64,000 nt of DNA, from contig NZ_NFHT01000003.1 in the NCBI RefSeq assembly GCF_002161445.1, forward strand, positions 1 to 64,000, written 5' to 3'. Of this stretch, positions 46,331 through 54,229 are shown piece after piece (positions within the stretch are counted from its first letter, which is position 1; every line of letters starts with the position of its first letter). The translations under genes and the position numbers were made by a program. The stretch is from Alistipes sp. An66. GTDB lineage: Bacteria > Bacteroidota > Bacteroidia > Bacteroidales > Rikenellaceae. The notes under the pieces were generated by a model. That model saw nothing but the letters and a program-made list of their open reading frames with translations. It did not search any database and was not told where the DNA came from.

Positions 46331-47182
46331 ATGATACTCCTCGCAGACAGCGGCTCGACGCAATGTACGTGGATCGCCGACGACGGCGTCCGGATGCGCG
46401 AAATGCGCACCCGCGGGATCAATGCCGTCCTGCACGACGACGAACAGATCCGCCGCACGCTGGCAGAACTTCCGCCCTGTCACGACGTTTCGGCCGTGCA
46501 TTTCTACGGCGCGGGCGGCGGAGGGAGTTTCCCCGAAGCCTCGGAGCGGCTCCGCAAAATGCTCGCCCGCCGCTTCCAGACGCCGAAGATCTCCGTCGAA
46601 TCGGACCTCACGGGTGCCGCCCGCGCCCTCTGGGGCCGCGGCGAAGGGATCGCCTGCATCCTCGGAACCGGGTCGAACTCCGGCTGCTGCCGCGGCGGCG
46701 AGATCGTGCGGCAGGTGCCCCCGTTGGGCTATCTCCTCGGCGACGAGGGGAGCGGCGCCGCACTGGGACGCGCCCTGCTCAACGGCATCTTCAAGGGCCA
46801 CATCCCCCTGCGGGAGGAGTTCGACGCCGCGTACCGCCTCCCCTACGAGGAGATCATCCGCCGCGTCTACCGCGAACCCTTCGCCAACCGCTTCCTCGCG
46901 TCGTTCGCACCCTTCGTCCGGGCGCACATCGACACGCCGCAGGTGCGGGAAATGGTCGTCGGAGCCTTCCGCGAATTCGCACGCCGGAACCTGCACAGCT
47001 ATCCCGCCGGGCTTCCCGTCGCCTGCGTCGGGGGCGTGGCCGCCCACTTCGAACCGTGGCTCCGCACGGCACTCGAAACCGAAGGGTATCACGTGGAAAC
47101 CATTGTCGAATCGCCCGCACGAGGGCTTGCCGAATACCATCATGGAGAAGAGAATCACCGAACAAAACTCGGAATACGATAA
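46331..47182 (+). CDS. BadF/BcrA-family amino-sugar kinase, MurNAc kinase MurK candidate
   Basis: A 283-aa ASKHA-fold kinase. The first phosphate loop is ADSGSTQCTWI, the second CILGTGSNSGC, with GYLLGDEGSGAALGRALL between and the adenosine region VACVGGVAAHF near the C-terminus. Members phosphorylate N-acetylglucosamine, N-acetylmuramate or glucosamine. The 41-nt overlap with murQ favours N-acetylmuramate, since MurK-type kinases of this fold feed MurQ in Clostridium and Tannerella; that is inference from context. Divergent from the blaI operon. Confidence 0.85.
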   Translation: MILLADSGSTQCTWIADDGVRMREMRTRGINAVLHDDEQIRRTLAELPPCHDVSAVHFYGAGGGGSFPEASERLRKMLARRFQTPKISVESDLTGAARALWGRGEGIACILGTGSNSGCCRGGEIVRQVPPLGYLLGDEGSGAALGRALLNGIFKGHIPLREEFDAAYRLPYEEIIRRVYREPFANRFLASFAPFVRAHIDTPQVREMVVGAFREFARRNLHSYPAGLPVACVGGVAAHFEPWLRTALETEGYHVETIVESPARGLAEYHHGEENHRTKLGIR

Positions 47183-47951
47183 TTTGCAGGAGATGTCCGT
47201 CCACGACCTCCTCGTGGGGATCAACCGCGAGGATGCCCGCGTACACGAAGCCGTGCGGAAGGTCATCCCGGTCATGGAACAGCTCGTCGAGCGCATCGTC
47301 GAACGCATGCGCCGCGGCGGAAGGCTCTTCTACATCGGCGCCGGAACCAGCGGCCGCCTCGGTGTGACGGATGCTTCGGAACTTCCCCCGACCTTCGGGG
47401 TTCCGTTCGACCTCGTGATCGGACTCATCGCCGGAGGCGACGGTGCCCTGCGCCGGGCCGTGGAGCACGCCGAAGACGATACGGAGGGCGCCTGGCGCGA
47501 CCTGGCCCCCTATCGGCCCACGGCCGACGACACGCTCGTGGGGATTGCCGCGTCGGGGACCACGCCCTACGTCATCGGCGGATTGCGAAGAGCCCGGCAG
47601 GAAGGGCTGCTGACCGCCGCCGTGGTCTGCAACCCCGGATCGCCCGCCGCAGCCGCGGCCGAATACGCCCTCGAAGCGGTCGTGGGACCCGAATTCGTCA
47701 CCGGATCGACGCGCATGAAGGCCGGAACGGCCCAGAAACTGATGCTCAACATGCTCTCCACGACGGTGATGATCCGACTCGGACGGGTCGAGGGAAACCG
47801 CATGGTCCACATGCAGCTCACGAACGACAAACTCGTCGCCCGCGGCACCCGCATGGTCGCCCAGAGCACCGGACTCTCCGAAGCCGAGGCCCGTGAAACC
47901 CTGCTCCGCTGGGGATCCGTAAAAAAAGCCATCGAACACGCAACCAAATAA
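47142..47951 (+). CDS. murQ: N-acetylmuramic acid 6-phosphate etherase MurQ
   Basis: Cleaves the lactyl ether of MurNAc 6-phosphate to GlcNAc 6-phosphate and lactate in peptidoglycan recycling. A SIS-domain protein of 269 aa with RLFYIGAGTSGRLGVTDASELPPTFG (split here into its two halves around the active-site Glu), GIAASGTTPYVIGGL and the family hallmark GSTRMKAGTAQKLMLNM. The ATG at 47142 lies inside the 3' end of the kinase gene, so translation is likely coupled. Confidence 0.96.
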   Translation: MEKRITEQNSEYDNLQEMSVHDLLVGINREDARVHEAVRKVIPVMEQLVERIVERMRRGGRLFYIGAGTSGRLGVTDASELPPTFGVPFDLVIGLIAGGDGALRRAVEHAEDDTEGAWRDLAPYRPTADDTLVGIAASGTTPYVIGGLRRARQEGLLTAAVVCNPGSPAAAAAEYALEAVVGPEFVTGSTRMKAGTAQKLMLNMLSTTVMIRLGRVEGNRMVHMQLTNDKLVARGTRMVAQSTGLSEAEARETLLRWGSVKKAIEHATK

Positions 47952-47963
47952 ACCCTGAAAAAA

Positions 47964-49025
47964 ATGTCCCGGTTCTTCTCCGAACGTGAAATCCGCGCCG
48001 TGGCGATCTTCCTGCCGTTGGCCGGTCTTGTGATCGCGGCACTTCTGCTGATCCGCCCGAAAGCCGATCCCGAGGCGGCCCGGCAGGTCGAAGCCGAATT
48101 CGAACGCCGTCCCGGAATCGACAGCATCATCATGCGGCCCTTCGATCCCAATACCATCCAGTACGAAGAACTGCGGGCGTTGGGACTCTCGAAATTCGAA
48201 GCCACGAGCCTGCTGAAATACCGCGCCGCAGGCAAGATCTTCCGAATCCCCGAAGACCTGACCCTCTGCTACGGAATCAGCGACTCGCTCTACCGCACAC
48301 TCAAACCCTGGATCCGCATCAGCCGCAAATACGCCATTGCCCCGCAGGAGTTCCGAAGCGGACGCATCGTCGCCGATCCCCTGCCGCCCGCACCTTTCCG
48401 CATCGACACCGTCTCGGCCCGTTATCTGCAAGCCATCGGGGCGCTGTCGAAACGTCAGGCCGGGGTCTTCATCCGCTGGCGCGACGCAAGCGGCATCTAC
48501 GACATGGAGGAGCTGCGCGCCTGCTACGTCATCACAGACTCCGTAGCCGCGGCCCTCGAACCCTACGTCATCTTCCCCGAACGACGGCCCCACCCGACCG
48601 AGCAGCCCGTGGAGCTCAACACGGCGGATTCCGCCGCCCTGCGCTCCGTCATCGGGATCGGCGAGAAGACCGTCTCCCGAATTCTGGAATACCGCGAACG
48701 CCTCGGCGGATTCGTCCGCGTGGAGCAACTCGCAGAGATTCCGGGCGTCACGGAGAGCAACTACGAAAAAATTTTGAAACAAATTTACTGCGACAGTTGC
48801 AAAATTCGGAAAATTGATATTAACTTTGCAAGCCCGAAAACGTTGGGACAGCATCCTTACATTGCGCCCCGGACGTTGCGGAAAATTTTGAAGCAAAGAC
48901 AGTTGAAAGGAGGTTGGAGTACCGCTGACGAATTGATCGAACAGAACATACTGACCCGCGAGGAGGCAGCACGGCTGGCTCCCTATCTGCAATTCGGGTC
49001 AACCAGCGGACCTGCCCACGAGTAG
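47964..49025 (+). CDS. Membrane-anchored helix-hairpin-helix (ComEA-like) protein
   Basis: A 353-aa protein with one N-terminal hydrophobic helix (about 12-30) and several helix-hairpin-helix units. The clearest is ELNTADSAALRSVIGIGEKTVSRILEYRERLGG (about 216-248), the ComEA signature; others are degenerate (IQYEELRALGLSKFEA, DTVSARYLQAIGALSKRQ, INFASPKTLGQHPYI). DNA binding at the membrane is the family expectation; competence cannot be claimed. Around codons 271-290 the codons turn AT-rich, where a promoter for the following rpsU gene seems to be embedded. It follows murQ by 12 nt. Confidence 0.88.
   Translation: MSRFFSEREIRAVAIFLPLAGLVIAALLLIRPKADPEAARQVEAEFERRPGIDSIIMRPFDPNTIQYEELRALGLSKFEATSLLKYRAAGKIFRIPEDLTLCYGISDSLYRTLKPWIRISRKYAIAPQEFRSGRIVADPLPPAPFRIDTVSARYLQAIGALSKRQAGVFIRWRDASGIYDMEELRACYVITDSVAAALEPYVIFPERRPHPTEQPVELNTADSAALRSVIGIGEKTVSRILEYRERLGGFVRVEQLAEIPGVTESNYEKILKQIYCDSCKIRKIDINFASPKTLGQHPYIAPRTLRKILKQRQLKGGWSTADELIEQNILTREEAARLAPYLQFGSTSGPAHE
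48797..48828 (+). promoter_or_regulatory. Candidate promoter of rpsU inside the HhH gene
   Basis: TTG (48797-48799), 21 nt, then TAACTTTG (48821-48828), inside an AT-rich patch of an otherwise GC3-rich gene. The next gene start on this strand is rpsU at 49121. Confidence 0.6.
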
Positions 49026-49120
49026 ACAAACCCTTTCGGAAACCGCGCATCCGGGCGATGCGCCCCCCCCACAGCCAAACGAAAAACAACAAAAAACAAT
49101 AAATTAAAACACTTCGAATT

Positions 49121-49312
49121 ATGATTATCATGCCGGTAAAAGAGGGCGAAAACATCGAACGCGCCCTGAAAAAGTTCAAACGTAAATACGAGCGCACGGG
49201 CGTTCTGAAAGAGCTCCGCCGCCGCCAGTACTTCACCAAACCTTCGGTGGCAAAGCGCGAGGCGATGCAGCACGCTATTTACGTCGAGCACATGTACCGC
49301 GACGAGGAATAA
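49121..49312 (+). CDS. rpsU: Ribosomal protein bS21
   Basis: A 63-aa small-subunit protein: VKEGENIERALKKFKRKYERTGV and LKELRRRQYFTKPSVAKREAMQHA are family blocks. It sits near the 3' end of 16S rRNA; in Bacteroidetes bS21 helps to hide the anti-Shine-Dalgarno sequence. The ATG giving MIIMPVKEG is used; a second Met three codons on is possible. The leader is A-rich without a Shine-Dalgarno core. A strong terminator follows. Confidence 0.96.
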   Translation: MIIMPVKEGENIERALKKFKRKYERTGVLKELRRRQYFTKPSVAKREAMQHAIYVEHMYRDEE

Positions 49313-49333
49313 TCCCGGAAACATCCGGAACGA

Positions 49334-49368
49334 CGGGGAGGATCGGAATACGGTCCTCCCCGTTTTTT
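49334..49368 (+). terminator. Terminator after rpsU
   Basis: CGGGGAGGA pairs with TCCTCCCCG around an 11-nt loop, followed by six T residues. Confidence 0.9.
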
Positions 49369-49402
49369 GTGTCGGAGGAGGGAGGGGCCGCACCGGAAAG
49401 GG

Positions 49403-49454
49403 CGGATGGGGCGGAAGAGTCGGATGGGGCGGAAGAGTCGGATGGGGCGGAGAG
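49403..49454 (+). repeat. 18-bp tandem repeat, nearly three copies
   Basis: CGGATGGGGCGGAAGAGT occurs at 49403-49420 and 49421-49438, with a third slightly altered copy to 49454, between the convergent terminators of rpsU and the glutamine synthetase gene. Confidence 0.95.
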
Positions 49455-49472
49455 CACCGGATGACCCGCTAC

Positions 49473-49507
49473 AAAAAGACCGGCCGTCCGAGTATTCGGG
49501 CGGCCGG
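49473..49507 (-). terminator. Terminator of the glutamine synthetase gene
   Basis: On the minus strand CCGGCCGCCCG pairs with CGGACGGCCGG (one mismatch) around a 6-nt loop and is followed by TCTTTTTG, 27 nt after the stop. Confidence 0.85.
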
Positions 49508-49533
49508 AACGTCGTTTCTCCTCCCGGGACAGA

Positions 49534-51714
49534 CTACCGCAGGAAGAGCAGTTCGCGATACTTCGGCAACGGCCAGATCTGGTCGTCGACGATCTCCTCC
49601 AACTTGTCGATGTGGCGCCGGATCTGATCGAAATAGACCGCCACCGTATCGTGATAGGCGATCGCCTTCTCACGCTGATCCTCGATCCGGTTGGCCACCT
49701 TCCGCGCGTCGATCATCTCGGCCGTCAGGCGCTGGATCTCCGCCGTGTGGTCCTGGATCTTCTTGATCAGCCGGATGTCGGGATCGGCATTCAACCCCGG
49801 GATCTGCGACATCTTGTAGACCTTGTCCAGCAGTTCGGCCTCATATTTCGAGGCGATCGGCACGATGTGGTTCATCGCCAGATCCCCCAGCACACGCCCC
49901 TCGATCTGGATCTTCTTCGTGTAGGTCTCCCACTTCACCTCCGTGCGGGCTTCCAGCTCGACCTTCGAGAAGACGCCCATCTCACCGAACATTTTCAGGC
50001 TCTCCGCATCCAGATAGCGGTCGAAAACCAGCGGCGTGGAGGTTTCGCAATCCAGACCGCGGCGCTTCGCCTCCTCCTTCCACTCGTCCGAATAGCCGTT
50101 GCCGTCGAAACGGATCGCCCGGCACGCCTTGATCATCTGTTTCAAGACTTCGTAGATCGCCTTCTCCTTCTTCATGCCCCCTTCGATCTTCGCGTCCACC
50201 TTCTTCTTGAACGCCGTCAGCTCGCTGGCCATCGCCGTGTTGAGCACGATCATCGCCTCGGCGCAGTTGTCCGACGAACCCACGGCCCGGAACTCGAACC
50301 GGTTGCCCGTAAAGGCGAACGGCGAGGTGCGGTTGCGGTCCGTATTGTCCAAAAGCAGCGTCGGAATATGCGAAATGCCGCTCATCTTGAAGACGTTCTT
50401 CGCATCGAAACGGATGGCGTCATCGCTCTTCGACGCCGCCAGTTTGTCCAGCACGGCCGAAACCTGCGTCCCGAGGAAGGTCGAAATGATGGCCGGGGGC
50501 GCCTCGTTGGCTCCCAGACGATGGGCGTTCGTGGCGCTCATGATCGAGGCTTTCAGCAGCCCGTTGTGCTTGTAGACCGCCGAGATGGCGTTCACCAGGA
50601 AGGTGATGAACTGCAAGTTCTCGGCTGCCGTCTTGCCCGGTCCCAGCAGGTTCACGCCCGTATCCGTACCGAGCGACCAGTTGTTGTGCTTGCCCGAACC
50701 GTTGATCCCCTTGAAGGGCTTCTCGTGCAGCAGCACCCGGAACTGGTGACGGCGGGCGATCTTGTCCATGATGGTCATCAGCAGCTGGTTGTGGTCGTTG
50801 GCCAGGTTCGCCTCCTCGTAGACCGGGGCCAGTTCGAACTGGTTCGGAGCCACCTCGTTGTGGCGCGTCTTGACCGGAATGCCCAGTTTCAGGCACTCAT
50901 ACTCCAAGTCCCGCATGAAGGCCATCACCCGGGTCGGAATCGCCCCGAAATAGTGATCTTCCAGCTGCTGGTTCTTCGCCGACTCGTGCCCCATGAGCGT
51001 GCGGCCCGTGAGCATCAGGTCCGGCCGCACGGCCCACAGGCTCTCGTCCACGAGGAAGTACTCCTGCTCCCAGCCCAGATAGGCGAAAACCTTGTCGACG
51101 TTCTTGTCGAAATAGTGGCACACCTCCGCAGCGGCAGTCCCGACGGCCGTCAGCGACCGCAGCAGCGGCACCTTGTAGTCGAGCGCCTCGCCCGTGTAGG
51201 CGATGAAGACGGTCGGGATACAGAGCGTCGTGTCGACGATGAAGGCCGGCGAAGCGGGATCCCACGCCGAATAGCCGCGGGCCTCGAACGTATTGCGGAT
51301 TCCGCCGTTGGGGAACGACGAGGCGTCGGGCTCCTGCTGGACGAGCAGTTTTCCCGAGAACTCTTCCAGCACGCCGCCGTGGCCGTCGGGCTCGGCGAAG
51401 GCATCGTGCTTCTCGGCCGTACCGCCCGTCAGCGGCTGGAACCAGTGCGTGTAGTGGTCGGCGCCGTGTTCCAGGGCCCACTGCCGCATGCCGGCGGCGA
51501 TGCTGTCGGCCACCTCGCGCGTCAGCGGCGTGCGGTTCTCCATCGTATCGAGCAATGCGGCGTAGGTCCGTTTGTCGAGATACTTGCGCATGGCGGCGCG
51601 TCCGAAAACCTTCTCTCCGAAGTAGTCCGAGGGGCGTCCCTCCGGAACCTTCACCTCCACGGCGGTGTGGTTGATCGCCGCGTCGACCATCTTGAATCTG
51701 AGCAATGATGACAT
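49534..51714 (-). CDS. glnN: Glutamine synthetase type III
   Basis: Makes glutamine from glutamate, ammonia and ATP. At 726 aa it is the large GSIII class typical of Bacteroides and some cyanobacteria. Blocks include the N-terminal FGEKVFGRAAMRKYL, GWEQEYFLVD, KTRHNEVAPNQFELAPVYEEANLANDHNQ (in parts), NGSGKHNNWSLGT, GANEAPPAIIS and NRTSPFAFTGNRFEFRAVGSS. The ATG at 51714 is preceded by GAGAGGAT, a fair Shine-Dalgarno-like sequence; the longer TTG reading to 51777 would run through the attenuator-like stem. Its leader is about 165 nt and appears structured. Confidence 0.96.
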   Translation of the reverse strand: MSSLLRFKMVDAAINHTAVEVKVPEGRPSDYFGEKVFGRAAMRKYLDKRTYAALLDTMENRTPLTREVADSIAAGMRQWALEHGADHYTHWFQPLTGGTAEKHDAFAEPDGHGGVLEEFSGKLLVQQEPDASSFPNGGIRNTFEARGYSAWDPASPAFIVDTTLCIPTVFIAYTGEALDYKVPLLRSLTAVGTAAAEVCHYFDKNVDKVFAYLGWEQEYFLVDESLWAVRPDLMLTGRTLMGHESAKNQQLEDHYFGAIPTRVMAFMRDLEYECLKLGIPVKTRHNEVAPNQFELAPVYEEANLANDHNQLLMTIMDKIARRHQFRVLLHEKPFKGINGSGKHNNWSLGTDTGVNLLGPGKTAAENLQFITFLVNAISAVYKHNGLLKASIMSATNAHRLGANEAPPAIISTFLGTQVSAVLDKLAASKSDDAIRFDAKNVFKMSGISHIPTLLLDNTDRNRTSPFAFTGNRFEFRAVGSSDNCAEAMIVLNTAMASELTAFKKKVDAKIEGGMKKEKAIYEVLKQMIKACRAIRFDGNGYSDEWKEEAKRRGLDCETSTPLVFDRYLDAESLKMFGEMGVFSKVELEARTEVKWETYTKKIQIEGRVLGDLAMNHIVPIASKYEAELLDKVYKMSQIPGLNADPDIRLIKKIQDHTAEIQRLTAEMIDARKVANRIEDQREKAIAYHDTVAVYFDQIRRHIDKLEEIVDDQIWPLPKYRELLFLR

Positions 51715-51742
51715 ATCCTCTCTGTTAAGATTTGGGGTTCTG

Positions 51743-51862
51743 AAAAAAGCCGCACGGAGGGAATTCCGACATTGCAAACTAAAAACCTAACCAGAAATTC
51801 AACCGTGTCGCTCCTCCCGACGGGATCGGCAGACCGGGCCAACCGGGAAGCATTCCCTCCGT
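51743..51862 (-). promoter_or_regulatory. Attenuator-like structure in the glnN leader
   Basis: On the minus strand ACGGAGGGAAT (complement of 51852-51862) is exactly complementary to ATTCCCTCCGT (complement of 51754-51764), extended by CGC/GCG across a one-base bulge, and is followed by GC and six T residues (complement of 51743-51748). The intervening 87 nt hold other stems. The left arm can instead form a local hairpin GGGAA-TGC-TTCCC (complement of 51845-51857), so two exclusive folds are possible. The T-tract ends 29 nt before the glnN ATG. Confidence 0.6.
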
Positions 51863-51886
51863 TGCGGCGTCTTGCACTTTCGGTTG

Positions 51887-51894
51887 CAAATGTA
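51887..51894 (-). promoter_or_regulatory. -7 box of glnN
   Basis: The minus strand reads TACATTTG. A start site near 51881 gives a leader of about 165 nt. Confidence 0.6.
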
Positions 51895-52204
51895 AAAATA
51901 ATTCCATATCATTGTTTTTCCGAAAATCACTTTTTCCACGATTTCACCGTTTTTTTTCGACCATTTTCCGAAAAAATACCCCATTTTTTCGGCCATCCGC
52001 CGATTTTTAGGGGTTATTTTTCGGAAAACACCCCATTTTTTCAGCCAATCGCCCAAAATTACGTTTTTTGAAATTTTCCGCTTTCAAAGGTTTAAAAGAA
52101 CATTATTCAACCATAACTCCACAAAAGAGACCGCAACCGGAGCAGAGGTCGGACTCCGGACAAACCGGGAAGCCGGGGAGTTTTGTTATTTTGTTAACAA
52201 TTTC
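51895..52204. other. AT-rich divergent control region between glnN and mutA
   Basis: No credible gene. It contains a 24-nt direct repeat with three mismatches (51978-52001 and 52030-52053, starting ACCCCATTTTTTC) at a 52-bp period, flanked by TTTTCCGAAAA and TTTTCGGAAAA, which may be binding sites shared by the two divergent genes. Confidence 0.6.
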
Positions 52205-52237
52205 TTGTTACAATTCGCCAATTATTTCGTACCTTTA
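52205..52237 (+). promoter_or_regulatory. Promoter of mutA-mutB
   Basis: TTG (52205-52207), 22 nt, then TACCTTTA (52230-52237), a near-consensus -7 box. The ATG is 53 nt further on. Confidence 0.55.
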
Positions 52238-52290
52238 CGTGCAATTTCGAAACGACAAGGGAAACACTCAATACTAATCTCTAAACAATC

Positions 52291-54138
52291 ATGGCAAACA
52301 CCAAACGTGAAAAGCTGTTCACCGAATTCCCGCCGGTCCCGACCGAGCAGTGGGAAGAGGTGATCACAGCCGACCTGAAAGGTGCCGATTACGAGCGCAA
52401 ACTGGTATGGCGCACGGGCGAAGGATTCAACGTCCGCCCCTACTACCGTGCCGAAAACCTCGAAGGCATCCGGTTCCTGGGCTCGCAGGCAGGCGAGTTC
52501 CCCTACGTGAGAGGTACGCGCGCACACAACCGCTGGCGCGTGCATCAGACCATCGAGGTCAAGTGCCCCAAGGAGGCCAACGCCGAGGCACTCAAACTCC
52601 TCAATTCGGGCGTCGACTCGCTGGGATTCTCCATCGCCAACGAAGGCTTCTCGGCCGCTGACCTCGATCAGCTGCTCGCCGAGATCCACATCCCGGCCAT
52701 CGAGATGACCTTCTGCGGCGCGCACACGGGGCGCATCGCCGGACTCGTGCTCGACAAGCTCGAAAAGGAGGGCCTCGCCGCCGAAGCCCACGTGGCATTC
52801 TGCATCGACCCGCTGGTCAAGGGGCTCTCGCAGAAGGGCGACTTCTGCTCGCCCGACGGTGAGAAGTGCTTCGCGAAGATCGCATCGCTCATCGAGCGCA
52901 CCCGCGAGTACAAGCACATCCGTATCGTCACCGTCTCGGCCGGCATCTTCGCCAACGCCGGGTCGACCATCGTCGAGGAGCTCGCATTCGCCCTCGCGGC
53001 CGGCAACGACTACCTGGCCCGCCTGACCGACGCCGGGTTGAGCGCCGACCTCGCCGCACGCAAGCTGCGCTTCTCGTTCTCCGTGACGTCGAACTACTTC
53101 ATGGAGATCGCCAAGTTCCGCGCCGCCCGCATGCTCTGGGCCAACATCGTCAAGGGTTACAACCCCGAGAAGAACTGCGCCGGCAAGATGATGATCCACG
53201 CCCGCACGGCCGACTGGAACCAGACGGTTTACGACCCCTACGTGAACATGCTCCGCGGCACGACCGAGGCCATGTCGGCAGCCATCGGCGGCGTGCACTC
53301 GCTCGAAGTCACGCCGTTCGACGCCTCGTTCGAGGATCCCACGGAGTTCTCGAAGCGCATCGCCCGCAACGTCGAGCTGCTGCTCAAACACGAGTCGCAC
53401 TTCGACCAGGTGGTAGACCCCGCCGGCGGTTCGTACTACGTCGAGAACCTCACGCAGTCGATCGCCGCCGAGGCCTGGAAGCTCTTCCTCGAAATCGAGG
53501 AGAAGGGCGGCTACACCGCAGCCTACAAGGCCGGATGGATCAAGGAACGCATCGAGGCGTCGGCCGCCGCCAAGGACAAGGCCATCGCCACGCGCCGCCA
53601 GATCCTGCTGGGTGCCAACCAGTACCCCAACTTCACGGAGGTCGCCGGCAAGGAGATCACCGGGGAGGCCGTGACGCGCAAGACCGCCGAAGGCAACACA
53701 CTGGCACCCTACCGCGGCGCCATGGCCTTCGAGACGATGCGTCTGCACGTCGACCGTTCGGGACGGCAACCCAAGGCCTTCATGCTCACGTGCGGAAGCC
53801 TGGCCATGGCCCGCGCCCGCGCCCAGTTCTCGTGCAACTTCTTCGCCTGCGCCGGAATCCGCGTGCAGGACAACACCTTCTTCAAGTCGGTCGAGGAGGG
53901 CGTCAAGGCCGCTCTCGAATCCAAAGCCGAGATCGTTGTGGTCTGCGCTTCGGACGACGACTACGCAGAGGTGGCTCCGAAGGTCAAGGAGCTGCTCGGC
54001 GGCAAGGCGATCCTCGTGGTTGCCGGCGCCCCGGCCTGCACGCCCGAACTGGAAGCCCAGGGCATCACGAACTTCATCAACGTGAAGTCCAACGTGCTCG
54101 AAACCTTGAAGTTTTACCTTAAAGAGATGGGAATCTAA
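52291..54138 (+). CDS. mutA: Methylmalonyl-CoA mutase small subunit
   Basis: The 615-aa non-catalytic beta subunit of methylmalonyl-CoA mutase, which interconverts succinyl-CoA and methylmalonyl-CoA in the succinate-to-propionate route. It has a TIM-barrel half (about 40-440; [26 protein letters not shown] and [18 protein letters not shown] in parts) and a C-terminal flavodoxin-like half (about 470-615). The B12-ligand motif DxHxxG of the large subunit is lacking, as expected. mutB follows after 91 nt. Confidence 0.95.
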   Translation: MANTKREKLFTEFPPVPTEQWEEVITADLKGADYERKLVWRTGEGFNVRPYYRAENLEGIRFLGSQAGEFPYVRGTRAHNRWRVHQTIEVKCPKEANAEALKLLNSGVDSLGFSIANEGFSAADLDQLLAEIHIPAIEMTFCGAHTGRIAGLVLDKLEKEGLAAEAHVAFCIDPLVKGLSQKGDFCSPDGEKCFAKIASLIERTREYKHIRIVTVSAGIFANAGSTIVEELAFALAAGNDYLARLTDAGLSADLAARKLRFSFSVTSNYFMEIAKFRAARMLWANIVKGYNPEKNCAGKMMIHARTADWNQTVYDPYVNMLRGTTEAMSAAIGGVHSLEVTPFDASFEDPTEFSKRIARNVELLLKHESHFDQVVDPAGGSYYVENLTQSIAAEAWKLFLEIEEKGGYTAAYKAGWIKERIEASAAAKDKAIATRRQILLGANQYPNFTEVAGKEITGEAVTRKTAEGNTLAPYRGAMAFETMRLHVDRSGRQPKAFMLTCGSLAMARARAQFSCNFFACAGIRVQDNTFFKSVEEGVKAALESKAEIVVVCASDDDYAEVAPKVKELLGGKAILVVAGAPACTPELEAQGITNFINVKSNVLETLKFYLKEMGI

Positions 54139-54155
54139 GCACCCGGGTGCTTTTT
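54138..54155 (+). terminator. Weak hairpin overlapping the mutA stop
   Basis: AGCAC pairs with GTGCT around CCGG, beginning on the last base of the mutA stop, and is followed by five T residues. It is too short for full termination but could attenuate mutB. Confidence 0.4.
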
Positions 54156-54229
54156 ATGGGCAGGAGGCTCTTCCGAGCGGCGATTCGCCCGAAGCGAGCC
54201 GAAGCCCGAACACTTTACGCACAAAGATC

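Noticed and set aside
47964..49025. Naming the HhH protein comEA
   Set aside because: The HhH motif is generic and no other competence gene is present.
51772..52071. A 99-codon frame in the glnN-mutA gap
   Set aside because: It crosses the glnN promoter and the repeats, and its composition (Phe/Pro-rich) follows the T-rich repeats rather than protein constraints.
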